Notes under the pieces: model-generated | The model's input: the letters and a program-made list of their open reading frames with translations, nothing else | What the model was told of the DNA's origin: nothing | Databases searched by the model: none | Origin: Achatina immaculata | Lineage: Eukaryota > Mollusca > Gastropoda > Stylommatophora > Achatinidae | DNA: 64,000 nt | NCBI GenBank assembly: GCA_009760885.1 | Contig: CM019708.1 | Coordinates: 15,044,531-15,108,530, forward strand | Reading direction: 5' to 3' | Program-made: the position numbers and the translations under genes | Part shown: piece by piece, positions 35,847 to 47,115 of the stretch | Layout: each line of letters starts with the position of its first letter | How positions within the stretch are numbered: the first letter of the stretch is position 1

Positions 35847-37301
35847 GGTTCTAAGGACTGTAATAGCTGGAAGTGGGGTGAGGGGTACGGTTTCCACTCC
35901 AATTAAATGTCTTCATGGCGTGCGTCTCAACTAGCCTCTGACAGTCCAAGTCCAGCTCCTGGCCTTCTCGTGGCGGAACTGTTTAAACTGACAGGAGAAG
36001 GGGCAAAAGGTGAATATCTGGCGCCTGAAAGCCAGATACTTTCAGGTAGATGAGACTCATTAGTCTTGGTTGGTAGCTCATCTAGGAGAAGGAAAGCTCC
36101 TGCTCGCTGCTGGTAAGATTCTTCAGCCGCCGTGCATGGGGTGAAACTCCTCCCGGCCAATGAAGAAAAGTGCGATTAGGGTTGCCATGTGTCACCGTTG
36201 TGGAAAAGATGATTAAGTAAAGTAGCCAGTAGTTTCGCGGTCAGGGCTACTCATATCAAGTCACCTCTGCTCTAGAGGCTGGCCACATCCTATATACACC
36301 CATACTGGCTCAGTTGCCTAAACCAGCTTAACTCAAGAGATTCTTCGGCTGCTGCTCATGGGGTGAAATTTCTCCTGGCCAATGAAGAAAAATGCGATAG
36401 GGTTGCAGCGTGGTGCCGCTGTGGAAAAGGTGATGGAAAAGATTAAGTGAAGTTTAATCTGTAAAGCCAGTAGGCTCGCAGTGAGGGCTACTCATACCAC
36501 GGCATCTCTGCTCTAGAGGCCAGCCACGTCCTATATACACCCATACTGGGGCAATATGCCTAAACCGGCTTAACCCAGGGGTGAAACTTGATGGCCATGC
36601 ATATCACAGTACCTCAGCTCTAGAGGCCGGTCACGTCCTATATACACCCATACTGGGATAAAAAGCCTAAACTGACTTAACCCAAGGGTGAAACTCACTA
36701 GTGGCGAGGATTCGTCCTCCTTGACAAAATTTCCATCCTACTCACCACCAGGAAGAGTAGCGGCCACGACCACAAAATGCTGAAGTCAGAGACCAGTGTG
36801 GTCTAAATAGGCAACCACCTCTCACCTGACGGGGAATATTATATCCAAATCACGCTGAGGTTTTCCGGTGAGAAAGTCCAACCCTAAACTAAACTGGTGC
36901 GGGGATGTTCGCATATCCTAATCACACTGAGGTTTTCCGGTGAGAAAGTCCAACTCTGGACTGGATGGATAACCACCTCTCACCCGGTGGTGATACACGG
37001 GTATCTCAAAACACGTCGAGGTTTTCCAGTGAGAAGGTCCAACTCTGGCCTGGGTGGGCTACCACCTCTCACCCAGCGGGGATGCACTGATATCCTATAC
37101 ACGTCGAGGTCTTCTGGTGAGAAAGTCCAACTCTAGACTAAACTGGTGCAACGAAAACCACAGTGTCACACAATCCACTTCAGAGACCCACCACGATGCT
37201 CTGAGCCTCCATCCTAAATGAGACTATTGTGAGAACCACAGGAGTAAATTCAGTTGGATCACGGGGCGATCCTGGTGGTAGAAGCAAACGAAGAAAAAGA
37301 A
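35847..37301 (+). mobile_element. 1.45-kb GAA-tailed retroposon, full-length copy in mariner
   Basis: It begins GGTTCTAAGGACTGTAATAG and ends GGTAGAAGCAAACGAAGAA plus A/G tail. The flanks are GGAGATCATAT (35836-35846) and GGAGATCGTAT (37302-37312), an 11-bp target-site duplication with one mismatch. Inside are direct repeats: the GATTCTTCAGC..CCAATGAAGAAAA module twice, CTCTAGAGGCC..CACCCATACTGG three times, and GGTGAGAAAGTCCAACTCT several times. No reading frame beyond about 80 codons. Confidence 0.88.
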
Positions 37302-37500
37302 GGAGATCGTATCATCTCTAAAAACTTACAGCCTTCTTGCTCACAGGATCTAAATCCACCAGACTTTTATCTGTGGGGAGCAGCCAAGTCTGATGTTTAC
37401 CGAAATTGCCCACACACGCAGAATAAATTAAAACTGTAGTAACTGCCTACATAAGAAATATTTCACAAGCAGAACTGAGAAAAGTGTTTGCGAATAAAAG
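37302..37500 (+). pseudogene. Mariner transposase pseudogene, 3' part
   Basis: It continues the transposase after the retroposon with RIISKNL, then SQDLNPPDFYLWGAAKSDVY, which holds the third catalytic Asp (usual pattern SPDLxPxDFxLWG, here SQDL). A premature stop follows NKLKL at 37439. Confidence 0.85.
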
Positions 37501-37726
37501 TAAACATGATCAAGCTTGCATATGCACAAGAACATCACTTTCAACATTTGTTATAAGGTACGTGTCTGATTAGCTTATAATACGTAACATTTTTTAATCA
37601 GCACGCTTAATCGGTGACTCCAGCCACAGCAGGTAGATGTGGCTAATCACAGTAGACATTAAGATATCACTATGATACTGGAATCAATACAGGGTTAGTG
37701 TTAAGCTACTTATGGAACACCCTGTA

Positions 37727-38640
37727 TAACAGTCTACACCTCTGTGTGAAACACATGTATCTGTCTCACACTTACGCCTGCTGTAAATAACTACTATATG
37801 TGTAGTTCATGCATCTATCTCACACCTGTGCATGCTAAAAATAACACACTGCACCACTGAGTGAAACACATGCATCTATATCACTCCTGTGCCTACTGTA
37901 ACAGACCACACCTATATGTGAAACATGCATCTATATCATTCCTGTGCCCACTGTAACAAACCACACTTATATGTGAAACACATGCATCTATATCATTCCT
38001 GTGCCTACTGAAACAAACCAGACCTATATGTGAAATACATGCATCTGTATCATTCCTGTGCCTACTGAAACAAACCACACCTATATGTGAAATACATGCA
38101 TCTGTATCATTCCTGTGCCTACTGTAACAGACCACACCTATATGTGAAACACATGCATCTATATCATTCATGTGCCCACTGTAACAAACCACACCTATAT
38201 GTGAAACATATGCATCTGTATCATTTCTGTGCCCACTGTAACAAACCAGACCTATATGTGAAACACATACATCTGTATCACACTTGTGCCTGCTGTAACA
38301 AACCACACTTATATGTGAAACATATGCATCTGTATCATTCCTGTGCCTGCTGTAACAAACCACACCTATATGTGAAACATATGCATCTGTATCATTCCTG
38401 TGCCTACTGTAACAAACCACACCTATATGTGAAACATATGCATCTGTATCATTCCTGTGCCTACTGTAACAGACCACACCTATATGTGAAACATATGCAT
38501 CTGTATCATTCCTGTGCCTACTGTAACAGACCACACCTATATGTGAAACATATGCATCTGTACCACTCCTGTGCCTACTGTAACAGACTACACCTCTATA
38601 TGACCTCTGTGTGAAACACATAACATACCACCCCTCTGTG
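37727..38640. repeat. 57-bp minisatellite, right part of split array
   Basis: About 13 good units of period 57 from about 37890, built on GTGAAACATATGCATCTGTA then TCATTCCTGTGCCTACTGTAACA. Both strands stay open because 57 is divisible by three. These frames are not genes. Confidence 0.93.
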
Positions 38641-40067
38641 AGAAATTCATTTTCCGTGCACTAGAGACCGAAATTTTTTTGTCTCATTGAAAAGCTTGAC
38701 AGTAAGATAGTAGGATCATTGAAGATATACAAGATATCTGTACTTACTTCTGACAGTGCTCATTATCAGCTTCAATACATTACGCAATCCATCGCGCAGG
38801 CTTTCAGATAGCAGTAATAAAGGTATTTTGATGAGCGACAGCATTGACAGTAATCTATGGGCAGAATTTTAGTACATATATGCACTTTTAAGCTTCAAAT
38901 GTTGAACTTACCCACTTTTCCCCATCTTCTTTATTTTGTGTATGTTTTCAATTTTTCCCCCTGATGTGGCATGGCTAACGTGTGAGCTAACGAAGCACAT
39001 CTCCTGCTGTAGCAAGTCAAGTTGTTCCACATTCACTTGTGAGGTCTGGCCAGGCCATTTCTTTCAGGTCATGAAAGTCATTGCATTCTTTCAGTAAATG
39101 TACAGAAGTTTCTGAAGCACATACGAGTAGAACTAGGAGGGATAAATAGGTTATCTCGGACAGCGGACAGACAGCCAATCAAACAGGCAGCAGGCAGATA
39201 TACAAACAAGCGACATAATACCAGTTTTATTTTTTTGAGAGGGGGAGGGGAGGGGAAGCCAGAGAGAGAGAGATATGGAATTATTTTTCACTTGTTGAAT
39301 TTATAGTTGATTGTGTCAGCAGTTGGATATTCATGATGGTCAACTGCATGACCATGTCAGAAATTTTTCATCTTCTTCTTTGTTGTCCATGTTTAAAAGT
39401 GCTTTGGTTGCGTTGTATGACAGTTATGTGCCTTGCAGCCCGACACATCTGACTTCTGCATGACATGTTTTTTGGACCAGGCTCATGTTCCCTTTGTTAT
39501 CTCTCTTTATTTGGTCAGACTACTGTTTGTTTCCAGGGGCGCCACTGGGAGGTCAGTTAGGGTCTTGGCTGACTGTGGTTTGCCAGCCCTGACTCAAGCA
39601 GTGGCCTGTGTGCCTCTGACCACTATCTCATTCAGGTTGAGTACTGTATCAGCACCCAAGTATCAGGATACAGAAACATCGTAGCATTCTGACAGTTGAC
39701 TATACTGGTTAGCCTGAAATCTCGAGTGGATTTAAAAAAAAACAAACAAAACATATCGACAAATTCCACCAACATGGGTGCCACAGTGGTGCCCTGCTTT
39801 GTTAGTCAGGATGAAATTGTTTCTGTGAAATTGTTTGCTCATGACCCGGTCTTTGTTTGTGTGTGGTTTAATGGGTGGTTTATATCTGTGTTCACAGATG
39901 ATTTTCTTCACAGTCTTGTTTCTAGTGTTTGTTTTCTTGGCTGGTATTTCACCATGAAATTACAGTGTATGTTGTTATATATTTTTAAGTTGGTAAAGTT
40001 TCTCAAGAGTTCATCTCATCATGTTTTAGCGTGTGGCTGGTATGGCTTATTTTAGACATAATATGGT
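38641..40067. other. No gene supported
   Basis: Unique-looking sequence with a short purine tract (GGGGGAGGGGAGGGG then (GA)n) at about 39238-39275. The 119-codon frame at 39696-40055 shows no domain. Confidence 0.35.
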
Positions 40068-40333
40068 AGTCAGTCAGTCAGTCATTAGCATGTCCGTTGC
40101 ATAACCCCCTAACAACTCTCATGGAGGCCTCTCGGTTGTAACCAAGATGCCATGTTGCTGATGCATCCATTTGCAGATTATCAATGATACTTGCAGCCAT
40201 CTTCGCCTTGCTCTTCTCTCTTTTTTTTTCTTATTATGTACCCTTCCAAGTCTATAATATGTCCAAAATACATAAGTTATCTCTGTTTAATCGTCTTTAC
40301 TAGCCAGCCTTCTTCATTTATTAAGTTCTTGTA

Positions 40334-40485
40334 CAAGGTGTTTGATAAGTAACTATGCACTAACCCAGTATCAATTCCGGCATTGGTATAGTGATATCTT
40401 AATGCAGGTAGATGTGGCTAGATACCGCAGACATTAAGATATCACCACGAATCGATACTGGGTTAGTTATTTTCCAAACACACTT
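40334..40485. mobile_element. 152-bp mariner-derived MITE
   Basis: It consists of the two terminal inverted repeats of the mariner family of 35098-37726 joined back to back (GTGCACTAACCC-like words, GTGATATCTTAATG, then CATTAAGATATCAC). TA flanks at 40332-40333 and 40486-40487 interrupt the LINE-A word CTTGTAGTATGGA. It forms a near-perfect hairpin. Confidence 0.85.
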
Positions 40486-41736
40486 TAGTATGGATATATT
40501 TGTCCTTTTTTATGTCCACGATATTTGAAGGACTCTTCTGTAGCATTTATATTCAAAGGCATTTCTGTGTTTCTCAGCTGTTTTGTTAAATGTCCAGTTC
40601 TCACAGGCATATGTTGCAATGGGAAAGATGCATGCCTTTAAAAATCTTATTTTTGTAGTTCTGTCTGTTCCTCTCCATAGCTTCTTTAGTTGTTTTATTA
40701 TTTTTTTTTTTTTGATGAGCGATATATATCCTCCTTTTAATTTCCCTCATTGTATCTCCATTATTAGTTAGTAGCGATCCAAGAAAATAGAAGAAGTCAA
40801 TATGGTCCAAGCTGGTTTCAGGCAAGGAAGAGGATCAAGAGATCATATATTCAATATATGATTAATAATAGAATAATGCAGAGAGTTTAATGTGAATCTA
40901 TATTTAGCCTTTATAGACTACTCAAAGGCATTTGATTGTGTACAACACTAAAAACTTTGGGAAATAATGGAAAAAATGTGATTTCCATCACATTTGATAC
41001 AATTAACATCACTGTTGTGTCTAACAAGCAGCAGTAAGAATAAATGGTGAAACAGTAACCTAGTTTGGCATAAAACAAGGGGTCCGTCAGGGGTGCATAT
41101 TGTCGCTTTACTTATTTAACTTGTATGCTGAAAATATAATCTGGAATGTTAGAGAAAATGTAGACAAAGAATATTACGATGCAATAACAATTGGAGGTTA
41201 TGAAATACCAGACATTAAATATGCTGATGATGCAGTATTACTGTCCACAACACAAAAAGGAATGGGAAAACTAATTATGTCAGTCTGTAAGAATAATGAA
41301 GAGCAAAACCTCTCTCTTAATGTGAAGAAAACTAAATTGATGACAACTTACAAAACAAACAAGGAAGCTGATATATGTATCAATGAGGAAAAACTGGAAG
41401 AAGTGGAGAGTTTTGAATATCTTGGATCACTACTAACTAATAATGGAGATACAATGAGGGAAATTAAAAGGAGGACATCTATCGCTCTTCAGAAAGAAAA
41501 ACGACTAAAGAATCTGTGGAGAGGAACAGAGCTACAAAAATAAGATTTTTAAGGGGATGCATCTTTCCCATATCAACATATGCCTGTGAGACCTGGACAC
41601 TTAACAAAACAGTTGAGAAACTCATAAATGCCTTTGAATATAAATGCTACAGAAGAGTTCTTCAAATATCATGGACACAAAAAAGAACAAATATATCCAT
41701 ACTACAAGAACTTAATATTGAAGAAGGCTGGCTGTT

Positions 41737-42111
41737 CATCATCATCATCATGTGCCGTGCCGACTGGCGTTGGCTGTTATGCTTCTCCAGAGTACGCGAT
41801 CCTTCATGCATGCCATCAGCTCAGTTGGTGATCTCCTCTCACACCATCCTGTCAGACTGTCCAGTATCATTTCTCTTGGTCTTCCTCTTGATCTTCTTCC
41901 TTCTATTTTTCCTGTTGTTATAATATTTTCAATGCCCCCTCTTCTCATTGCATGTCCTATGAAAGTACATTGTCTCTCTCTTATCTTTTTGACAAGGTTT
42001 TTTGTCTCTCCAGCTCTTCTCCTACATTCTTCATTAGTTATTTTTGCTGTCCAGGGGATTCGCAACATTCTTCTAATAAACCACATTTCTGCTGCTTCCA
42101 ATGATTTTTGT
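41737..42111 (-). mobile_element. LINE-C 3' fragment with 10-bp target-site duplication
   Basis: The minus strand encodes FIRRMLRIPWTAKITNEEC, then AMRRGGIENIITTGKIEG and RRSRGRPREMILDSL, ending in the (ATG)n tail CATGATGATGATG. The flanks are GCTGGCTGTT at 41727-41736 and 42112-42121, perfect. It interrupts LINE-A between GWL and KRIKE. The same family is at 26880-28120. Confidence 0.93.
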
Positions 42112-42173
42112 GCTGGCTGTTAAAGAGGATTAAAGAGAGAAAACTTAAATATTTTGGACACATTAAACGTCAT

Positions 42174-45100
42174 CTTCTTCTTCTTCGTTCGCACTGTCTG
42201 TCTATATCTGCAGTCCTGTCTCTTGGATAAATTTCACTGTTTTTTGTAATTCATGTATGGAACCATAGAGCTTATCTTCTTTAGTGGTTTCACTGGGCCA
42301 GTAATTATTTCTCAGTGTCTCGTAGTTGATGCAGTTCTGGAGGATATGTTCCACAGTTTGGGGCACCTGGGCACATGTACACAGATTAGTAGTACCAACC
42401 TTAAACTTTGTATACATATGACTTCGGAGTCGGCTGTGTCCTGTTCGGAGACGGAAGATGGTGACTTGTTCCTTTCTGTTTAGCATGTGATAGTCATCAT
42501 GTGGTGGCGTTTGTGGCTTCCTGTAGGTTTTTATCATGCTTTTCTTCTGATTATAAGTGATTGGTATGTCTGGTTGCTCCATTTCAGTGCCCTCTTTGGC
42601 CAGTTGGTCAGCTTTCTCATTGCCTGGTATCCCACAGTGGGAGGGAATCCATTGCAAAGTGACTCCATGTTGTAAGCCAATTTTTGACAAGGCATCCTTA
42701 AGGTCTGGTAGTTTGTTGCACTGAAGAGCCTCCAGTACTGATCTTGCATCTGTGAGAATTACTACAGGACATGTATCAATTCTGGAATCTGATAGTTTTC
42801 AACTGCAGCAATAATTGCCCTAACTTCTGCATCAAAGTTGTTGCAGTATTTACCAGTGGGTATGGAAATCTTGTCAATGGTGTTGTTTGGATATTCAATA
42901 TATGCTCCTGCCCCTCCATTCTTTATGGCATTATTTGCAGATCCATCTGTATACACACGTATCCAGGTGTCACATGGATATTTGTCATCTAGAACACTAA
43001 GTGTGGCTGTTGATCTTACAAGACTGCTCTGCATCTCACCATTCTGCACACCTTTCACTTCAGTCTGAATAGTTATTTGTGTATAATCTGCTTCTTCCCA
43101 TGGTGTATGCTCTGGTACAGATGATAATGGAGCGACTACAGTTGGAAGGTCAGGTATCAGCTTACGCATACGCTTGGCCTGATGAATGAAGCTGCTTCTT
43201 TTAAGCCGTCCTAATGCCAAGTTATTGAATCTCTCCTTCAGGGGATGTCTTACAGAGCTAAGGAATTTTTCTCCCATGGTCATGACCTTTGTGTCTCTAC
43301 GTTCCTTTAGCGCTTGAACACCAACTGTTTTCTGCATTTCTACTATTGGTGTGGACCTCATGGAACCTGTGATAATCCGTAGTGACTGATTTTGAACCTT
43401 GTCTAGATTATGCAGCGTAGTGTTTGATGCTGTGCACCAAGATGTTGAGCCATATTCTAAATGTGGTAGAATACTTTGCTGATATACATTCTTGAGGATT
43501 CTTTCACTAGCTCCCCATGTGGTTCCACTCAATTTTCTTAATATGGCTAGTTTTCTTCTGGCTTTTGCTTCTGCACTGTTGATGTGTTGCTTCCACGTCA
43601 GTTTTGAGCCAAGAGTCACTCCTAAGTAAGTGGGTTGGTTGTCCATCCTTAAGGGTATTTCATTTACAAAGATCTTACCTGCTTTCTGTTTAGATGAGAG
43701 GGTGAACAGAGTGGTACTTGATTTCTCTGTGTTGATACTTACACACCATTTGTTTGTCCATGATGTCAAGATGTCTGCTGCTCTTTGGAGTCTCTGTGTA
43801 GCAACTGTCGCATATTCATCTGTACACCACATGACCAGATCATCTGCATACAGTGCCGCTTTGATTCCATAGGGAAGTTCCTTGACCAGGTCATTAATGA
43901 ATACAAGGAATAGTGTAGGCGAAAGGACTCCTCCTTGTGGTACACCGTGTCGCAGAAGTACTTTCTGGCTGTTGTGTCCATCCATTACTACTCTAGCTCT
44001 TCTATTGTGTAAATAGGAGTTTATCCAATTGTACAGTCTTCCATTCACATTGCAGTTTCCCTTCCAGATTTGAGGTAACTTACCTGTGCTCCAGCACATA
44101 TTGAAAATATCCAACAGCTTTCCCATTGCTGCCATTCCCAGGTTCTTGATCATTTCATTGGACACTCCATCTGGTCCTGGTGATTTCCTTGGTTTCAGTT
44201 TACTAACTGCTAGGTCCAACTCACTGCGTGTGATTGGTGCATCCATGACCTCCAGTTTTCTGACTTGTTCCTCCTCTTTCTGTGGCTCGATGCGCACTGT
44301 ACGCTCCTTCTCTGGATGGATATCAATGTTGCAGTCCTGTGCAAAAATGCGAGCAAAGTGATCTGCTACCTGCTTACCTGTAAGAGTTTTCCCATCCTCT
44401 ATTAGTGTAACCTTTGTACTTCTTCCAGTACTCTCATCATTTAACTGTTTGATTAGTTTCCACAGTTTCCTTCCATCCTTTTCAAAGTTTAGGGACTCTG
44501 TTTTCTCTCTCCAACTTTCCCGTCTGGCTTGCAGCTTTGCTCTCTGAAATTTGGCCTTAGAATGTTGGTAATTATTGTGGTGTTCTTGGCATGGTCTATT
44601 TTCTGCTTGCTTTCGAGCTGCTTCCACGTCATCATGGAGTTTTCCCAGCTCACTAGACCAGTATGGTTTATAGTCCCTGCGAGCTGCTCTGGGAATGGTT
44701 TCACGAGCGGCCTGAAGGATACAAGCATTGAATTCCTTCACTATGCTGTTAATATCCTTACCTTCTATGGACAGCTGTCCCACCAGGGTACCTGTACGAT
44801 GTCTGTACATTGTCCTGTTTGCTTTTTTATAGTTCCATCTGGGGAGAGGGTTACTGGTGTTAAGGAGTTCATTTTCTATTGTCAGGAAGACTGGTCGATG
44901 GTCGCTACCTCCAAGTTGTTTTCCAACTTCACGTGTAATGTTCCACTTCAGATCTGGAGAGTGGAATGCCAGATCTGGTGTTGATTTTGTATGCCATGCC
45001 CTTGAGTAAAATGTTGGGGCATCCATTGGCTGGTTGATCAGGAGAAGTCCATTATCATCCTGCCAGCTCTCAACTTCCTCTCCTCTCTTGTCTATGTGGT

Positions 45101-46324
45101 CATAGCCCCAGCTCTGGGAATGACTGTTAAAATCACCACAGACCATCAGTCTCTCTTTGTGTGGGATTGTTCCTAAAGCAAGTGGGCGGTCATTAGGACA
45201 GTAATAGTTAAGGAGGTGGAAATCTGTATTACTACTTTTTAGATGGATCATCTGGTATTCGGCTCCTTCCATGTACACTCCCACCTGACATGCGCTGATG
45301 TTATTCTTAACAAGTGTGAGTACTCCTCCTTTTCTTCTGTCCTGTCGGTCTGATCTAAAGCACTGGTAGCCTCTGATTTTAAAGGCGGCATCTTTGGTTA
45401 GGTGTGTCTCCTGTATGCAGCATATACTTACCTGCTCTGCAAAAAGTATGTTCTCTAGTTCAACCTTTTTGCTATAGCCATCTCTAACACTGCTGACACC
45501 CTCAGCATTCCACTGCATTATTTTAAGTTCTTGCTTTTTGGCTATTTTCTTCTGTTGTATTTTTTGGCCAGTAGCTCTACTCTCATGTCTCCTGACTCCA
45601 CAAGACGAACTGAGAGGACCTCCAGTAGCATTGGGTGGACCCTTTCGAGGCAGGGGGCCCGGCACTGCACCTGCCTGGTTAGTCTTAACAGGGCGAGCAC
45701 CATGTTTGAAAACTGCAGATAGAGACATTTCATTAGCGATAATGCGTGTTACCCTGATTTTTGCGATGCGCCTTTTGGCTGGGTAACTCCGACTTCAGCA
45801 CCTTTCCTTGCTAGGGCAGACTGTGGTCTTGCTCGGACTGCCATGAAGACAGTGTGGCTGGCCTGGCCAAAACTTTGTTTTCCAGCCCCTGGTGGCTGTA
45901 CTTAAGCCCCTTCTCCATGTCAGATGGTTTGAGACAGTTCCACAAAGACACTCTGACTTTGAGATGAGGAATCTGATGAGTGCTTCAACGATATCCATTC
46001 CCCGCCACCCATAGTCTACTGGCTCTGTTTTGTTTACATCATTCTGATAGCCATTGTTGTAAAGACCCATAGGCTTGTCACGTCCTGGATTCATTGGTTT
46101 CACACCAGACTTCCCTCATCCCCGCCAGAGATCTCCATGTCCCCATCTGTCCACAAACTTGATATTACATTTTGCAAAAATAACAATTACAATTAATGTT
46201 GATTGCAACAAGTTTCTGGGCTACAGAGGTAGGTCAGAGTTTTTAAGCAAACAGATCTATGTTCCCTGTCTCACAAAGACTATGTTAAGATAAGTGTGCT
46301 CTTAACACAGTTGTTCCCAGGGGG
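42174..46324 (-). mobile_element. LINE-B (I/Nimbus-like), complete ends, 4.15 kb
   Basis: It is a complete insertion. The 5' end CCCCTGGGAACAACTGTGTT is at 46324 and the 3' end GCGAACGAAGAAGAAGAAG at about 42174-42190. The flanks are a perfect 12-bp duplication ATTAAACGTCAT (42162-42173 and 46325-46336). It has a 5' leader of about 600 bases, then an endonuclease-RT-RNase H frame. Minus-strand 45795-46103 shows a short frame (GMDIVEALIRFLISKSECLC) that recurs in the 12-kb derivative. I see no zinc knuckles, so a true ORF1 is not established. Confidence 0.93.
42202..45728 (-). pseudogene. LINE-B endonuclease-reverse transcriptase-RNase H polyprotein, damaged
   Basis: This is the retrotransposition polyprotein that nicks target DNA and copies its RNA at the nick. 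The first 988 codons (45728-42762) hold: APE endonuclease, about residues 68-285 (QWNAEGV, QETHL at 106-110, GDFNSHS at 198-204, GGSDHRPV at 273-280); RT block 1 SPGPDGVSNEM at 516-526; HGVPQGGVLSP at 594-604; LYADDLVMWC at 626-635; RNase H start YTDGSAN at 926-932 with FDAEVRAI at 965-972. Between GN (558) and CNVNGRL the sequence jumps in frame over the region that normally carries the first catalytic Asp. A frameshift near 42785 then moves the rest of RNase H (LTDARSVLEAL, WIPSHCGIPGNEKAD) and a Cys/His segment into another frame, ending at 42202. The element has recent, clean ends but cannot make active RT. Confidence 0.93.
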
Positions 46325-46624
46325 ATTAAACGTCATGATAATCTAGAGAAAACCGTCTTGGAAGGGTACATAATGGGAAAAAGAAAGAGAGGAAGACCAA
46401 GGCAAAGATGGCTGCAAGACATAATCTGCAAATAGATGCATCAGCAGTAGGCCATCTTGCTCACAACCGAGAGGCCTACAGGAGTGCTGTTTGGGAGGCA
46501 AAGTTCCGCAAGGGACATGCAAATGAATGAATGAGTGATCCAAGATATTCAAAACTCTTCACCTCTTCCAATTTTTCCACATTAATATATATTTTAGCTG
46601 CCTTATTTGGATATGTTGCTGTTA

Positions 46625-47115
46625 AGTTTCTTAGTTTGTTTCCAGAAGGTAGTTTGCCATTGCTTTCCTTCAGGTATTTTTTGAGGTCTTTAACTGCAAG
46701 ACGGTTATATCTGGAAGTCTTTCACTGCAGGGGAGGTATTTTTTGGAGGTCTTTAACTGCAAGACGGTTATATCTGGAAGTCTTTCACTGCAGGGGAGGT
46801 ATTTTTGGAGGTCTTTCACTGCAAGGTGGTTATATCTGGAAGTCTTTCACTGCAGGGGAGGTATTTTTTGGAGGTCTTTAACTGCAAGACGGTTATATCT
46901 GGAAGTCTTTCACTGCAGGGGAGGTATTTTTGGAGGTCTTTCACTGCAAGATGGTTATATCTGGAAGGAAGTCTTTCACTGCAGGGGATGTATTTTTTGG
47001 AGGTCTTTCACTGCAAGACGGTTATATCTGGAAGTCTTTCACTGCAGGGGAGGTATTTTTTGGAGGTCTTTCACTGCAAGACGGTTATATCTGGAAGGAA
47101 GTCTTTCACTGCAGC
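46625..47115. repeat. 62-63-bp minisatellite
   Basis: Unit combines TTTCACTGCAGGGGAGGTAT with TGCAAGACGGTTATATCTGG and AGGTCTTT. T-run length (TTTTT or TTTTTT) shifts the period between 62 and 63. The last units overlap the large duplication starting at 46830. Confidence 0.92.

Larger units (their letters stand above)
35098..37726 (+). mobile_element. Mariner transposon interrupted by a retroposon
   Basis: The terminal inverted repeats are long (about 90-100 bases). The left end has GTTCCATAAGTAGCTGTGCA; the right end reversed has GTTCCATAAGTAGCTT after TACAGGGT. The TA target is duplicated (35096-35097 and 37727-37728), inside a minisatellite unit. Removing the retroposon at 35847-37301 leaves about 1.17 kb, normal for mariner. 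The transposase is broken (see separate entries). Confidence 0.9.
40785..46534 (+). mobile_element. LINE-A plus-strand copy, split into three pieces
   Basis: The pieces are 40785-41736, 42122-42173 and 46337-46534. Translation gives VNMVQAGFRQGRGSRDHIF, LYLAFIDYSKAFDCVQH (block A), DIKYADDAVLLSTTQKGM (intact YADD), FEYLGSLLTNNGDTMREI and CETWTLNKTVEKL, then NIEEGWL, KRIKERKLKYFGHIKRH and RKRGRPRQRWLQD across the two nested insertions. The tail is (TGAA)n at 46520-46534. The flanking duplication G[C/T]GATCCAAGA marks its insertion into the minus-strand LINE-A. Frameshifts in the first 300 bases inactivate it. Confidence 0.9.
40068..46615 (-). mobile_element. LINE-A host copy, split (40068-40784 and 46535-46615)
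   Basis: The minus-strand LINE-A 3' part (tail of GTCA repeats at 40068-40085) runs to GCGATCCAAGA at 40774-40784. It resumes with GTGATCCAAGA at 46535-46545 and continues TATTCAAAACTC.. to about 46615, exactly as the other copies read without a break. Everything between is a later plus-strand LINE-A. The host copy also carries a 152-bp mariner MITE at 40334-40485. Confidence 0.85.

Noticed and set aside
37893..38621. 242-codon minus-strand frame with regular Cys and His, resembling a zinc-finger repeat protein
   Set aside because: It is a 57-bp minisatellite. The plus strand is equally open with other regular Cys/His, and the same array at 34.6-35.1 kb has period 61 and is not open.
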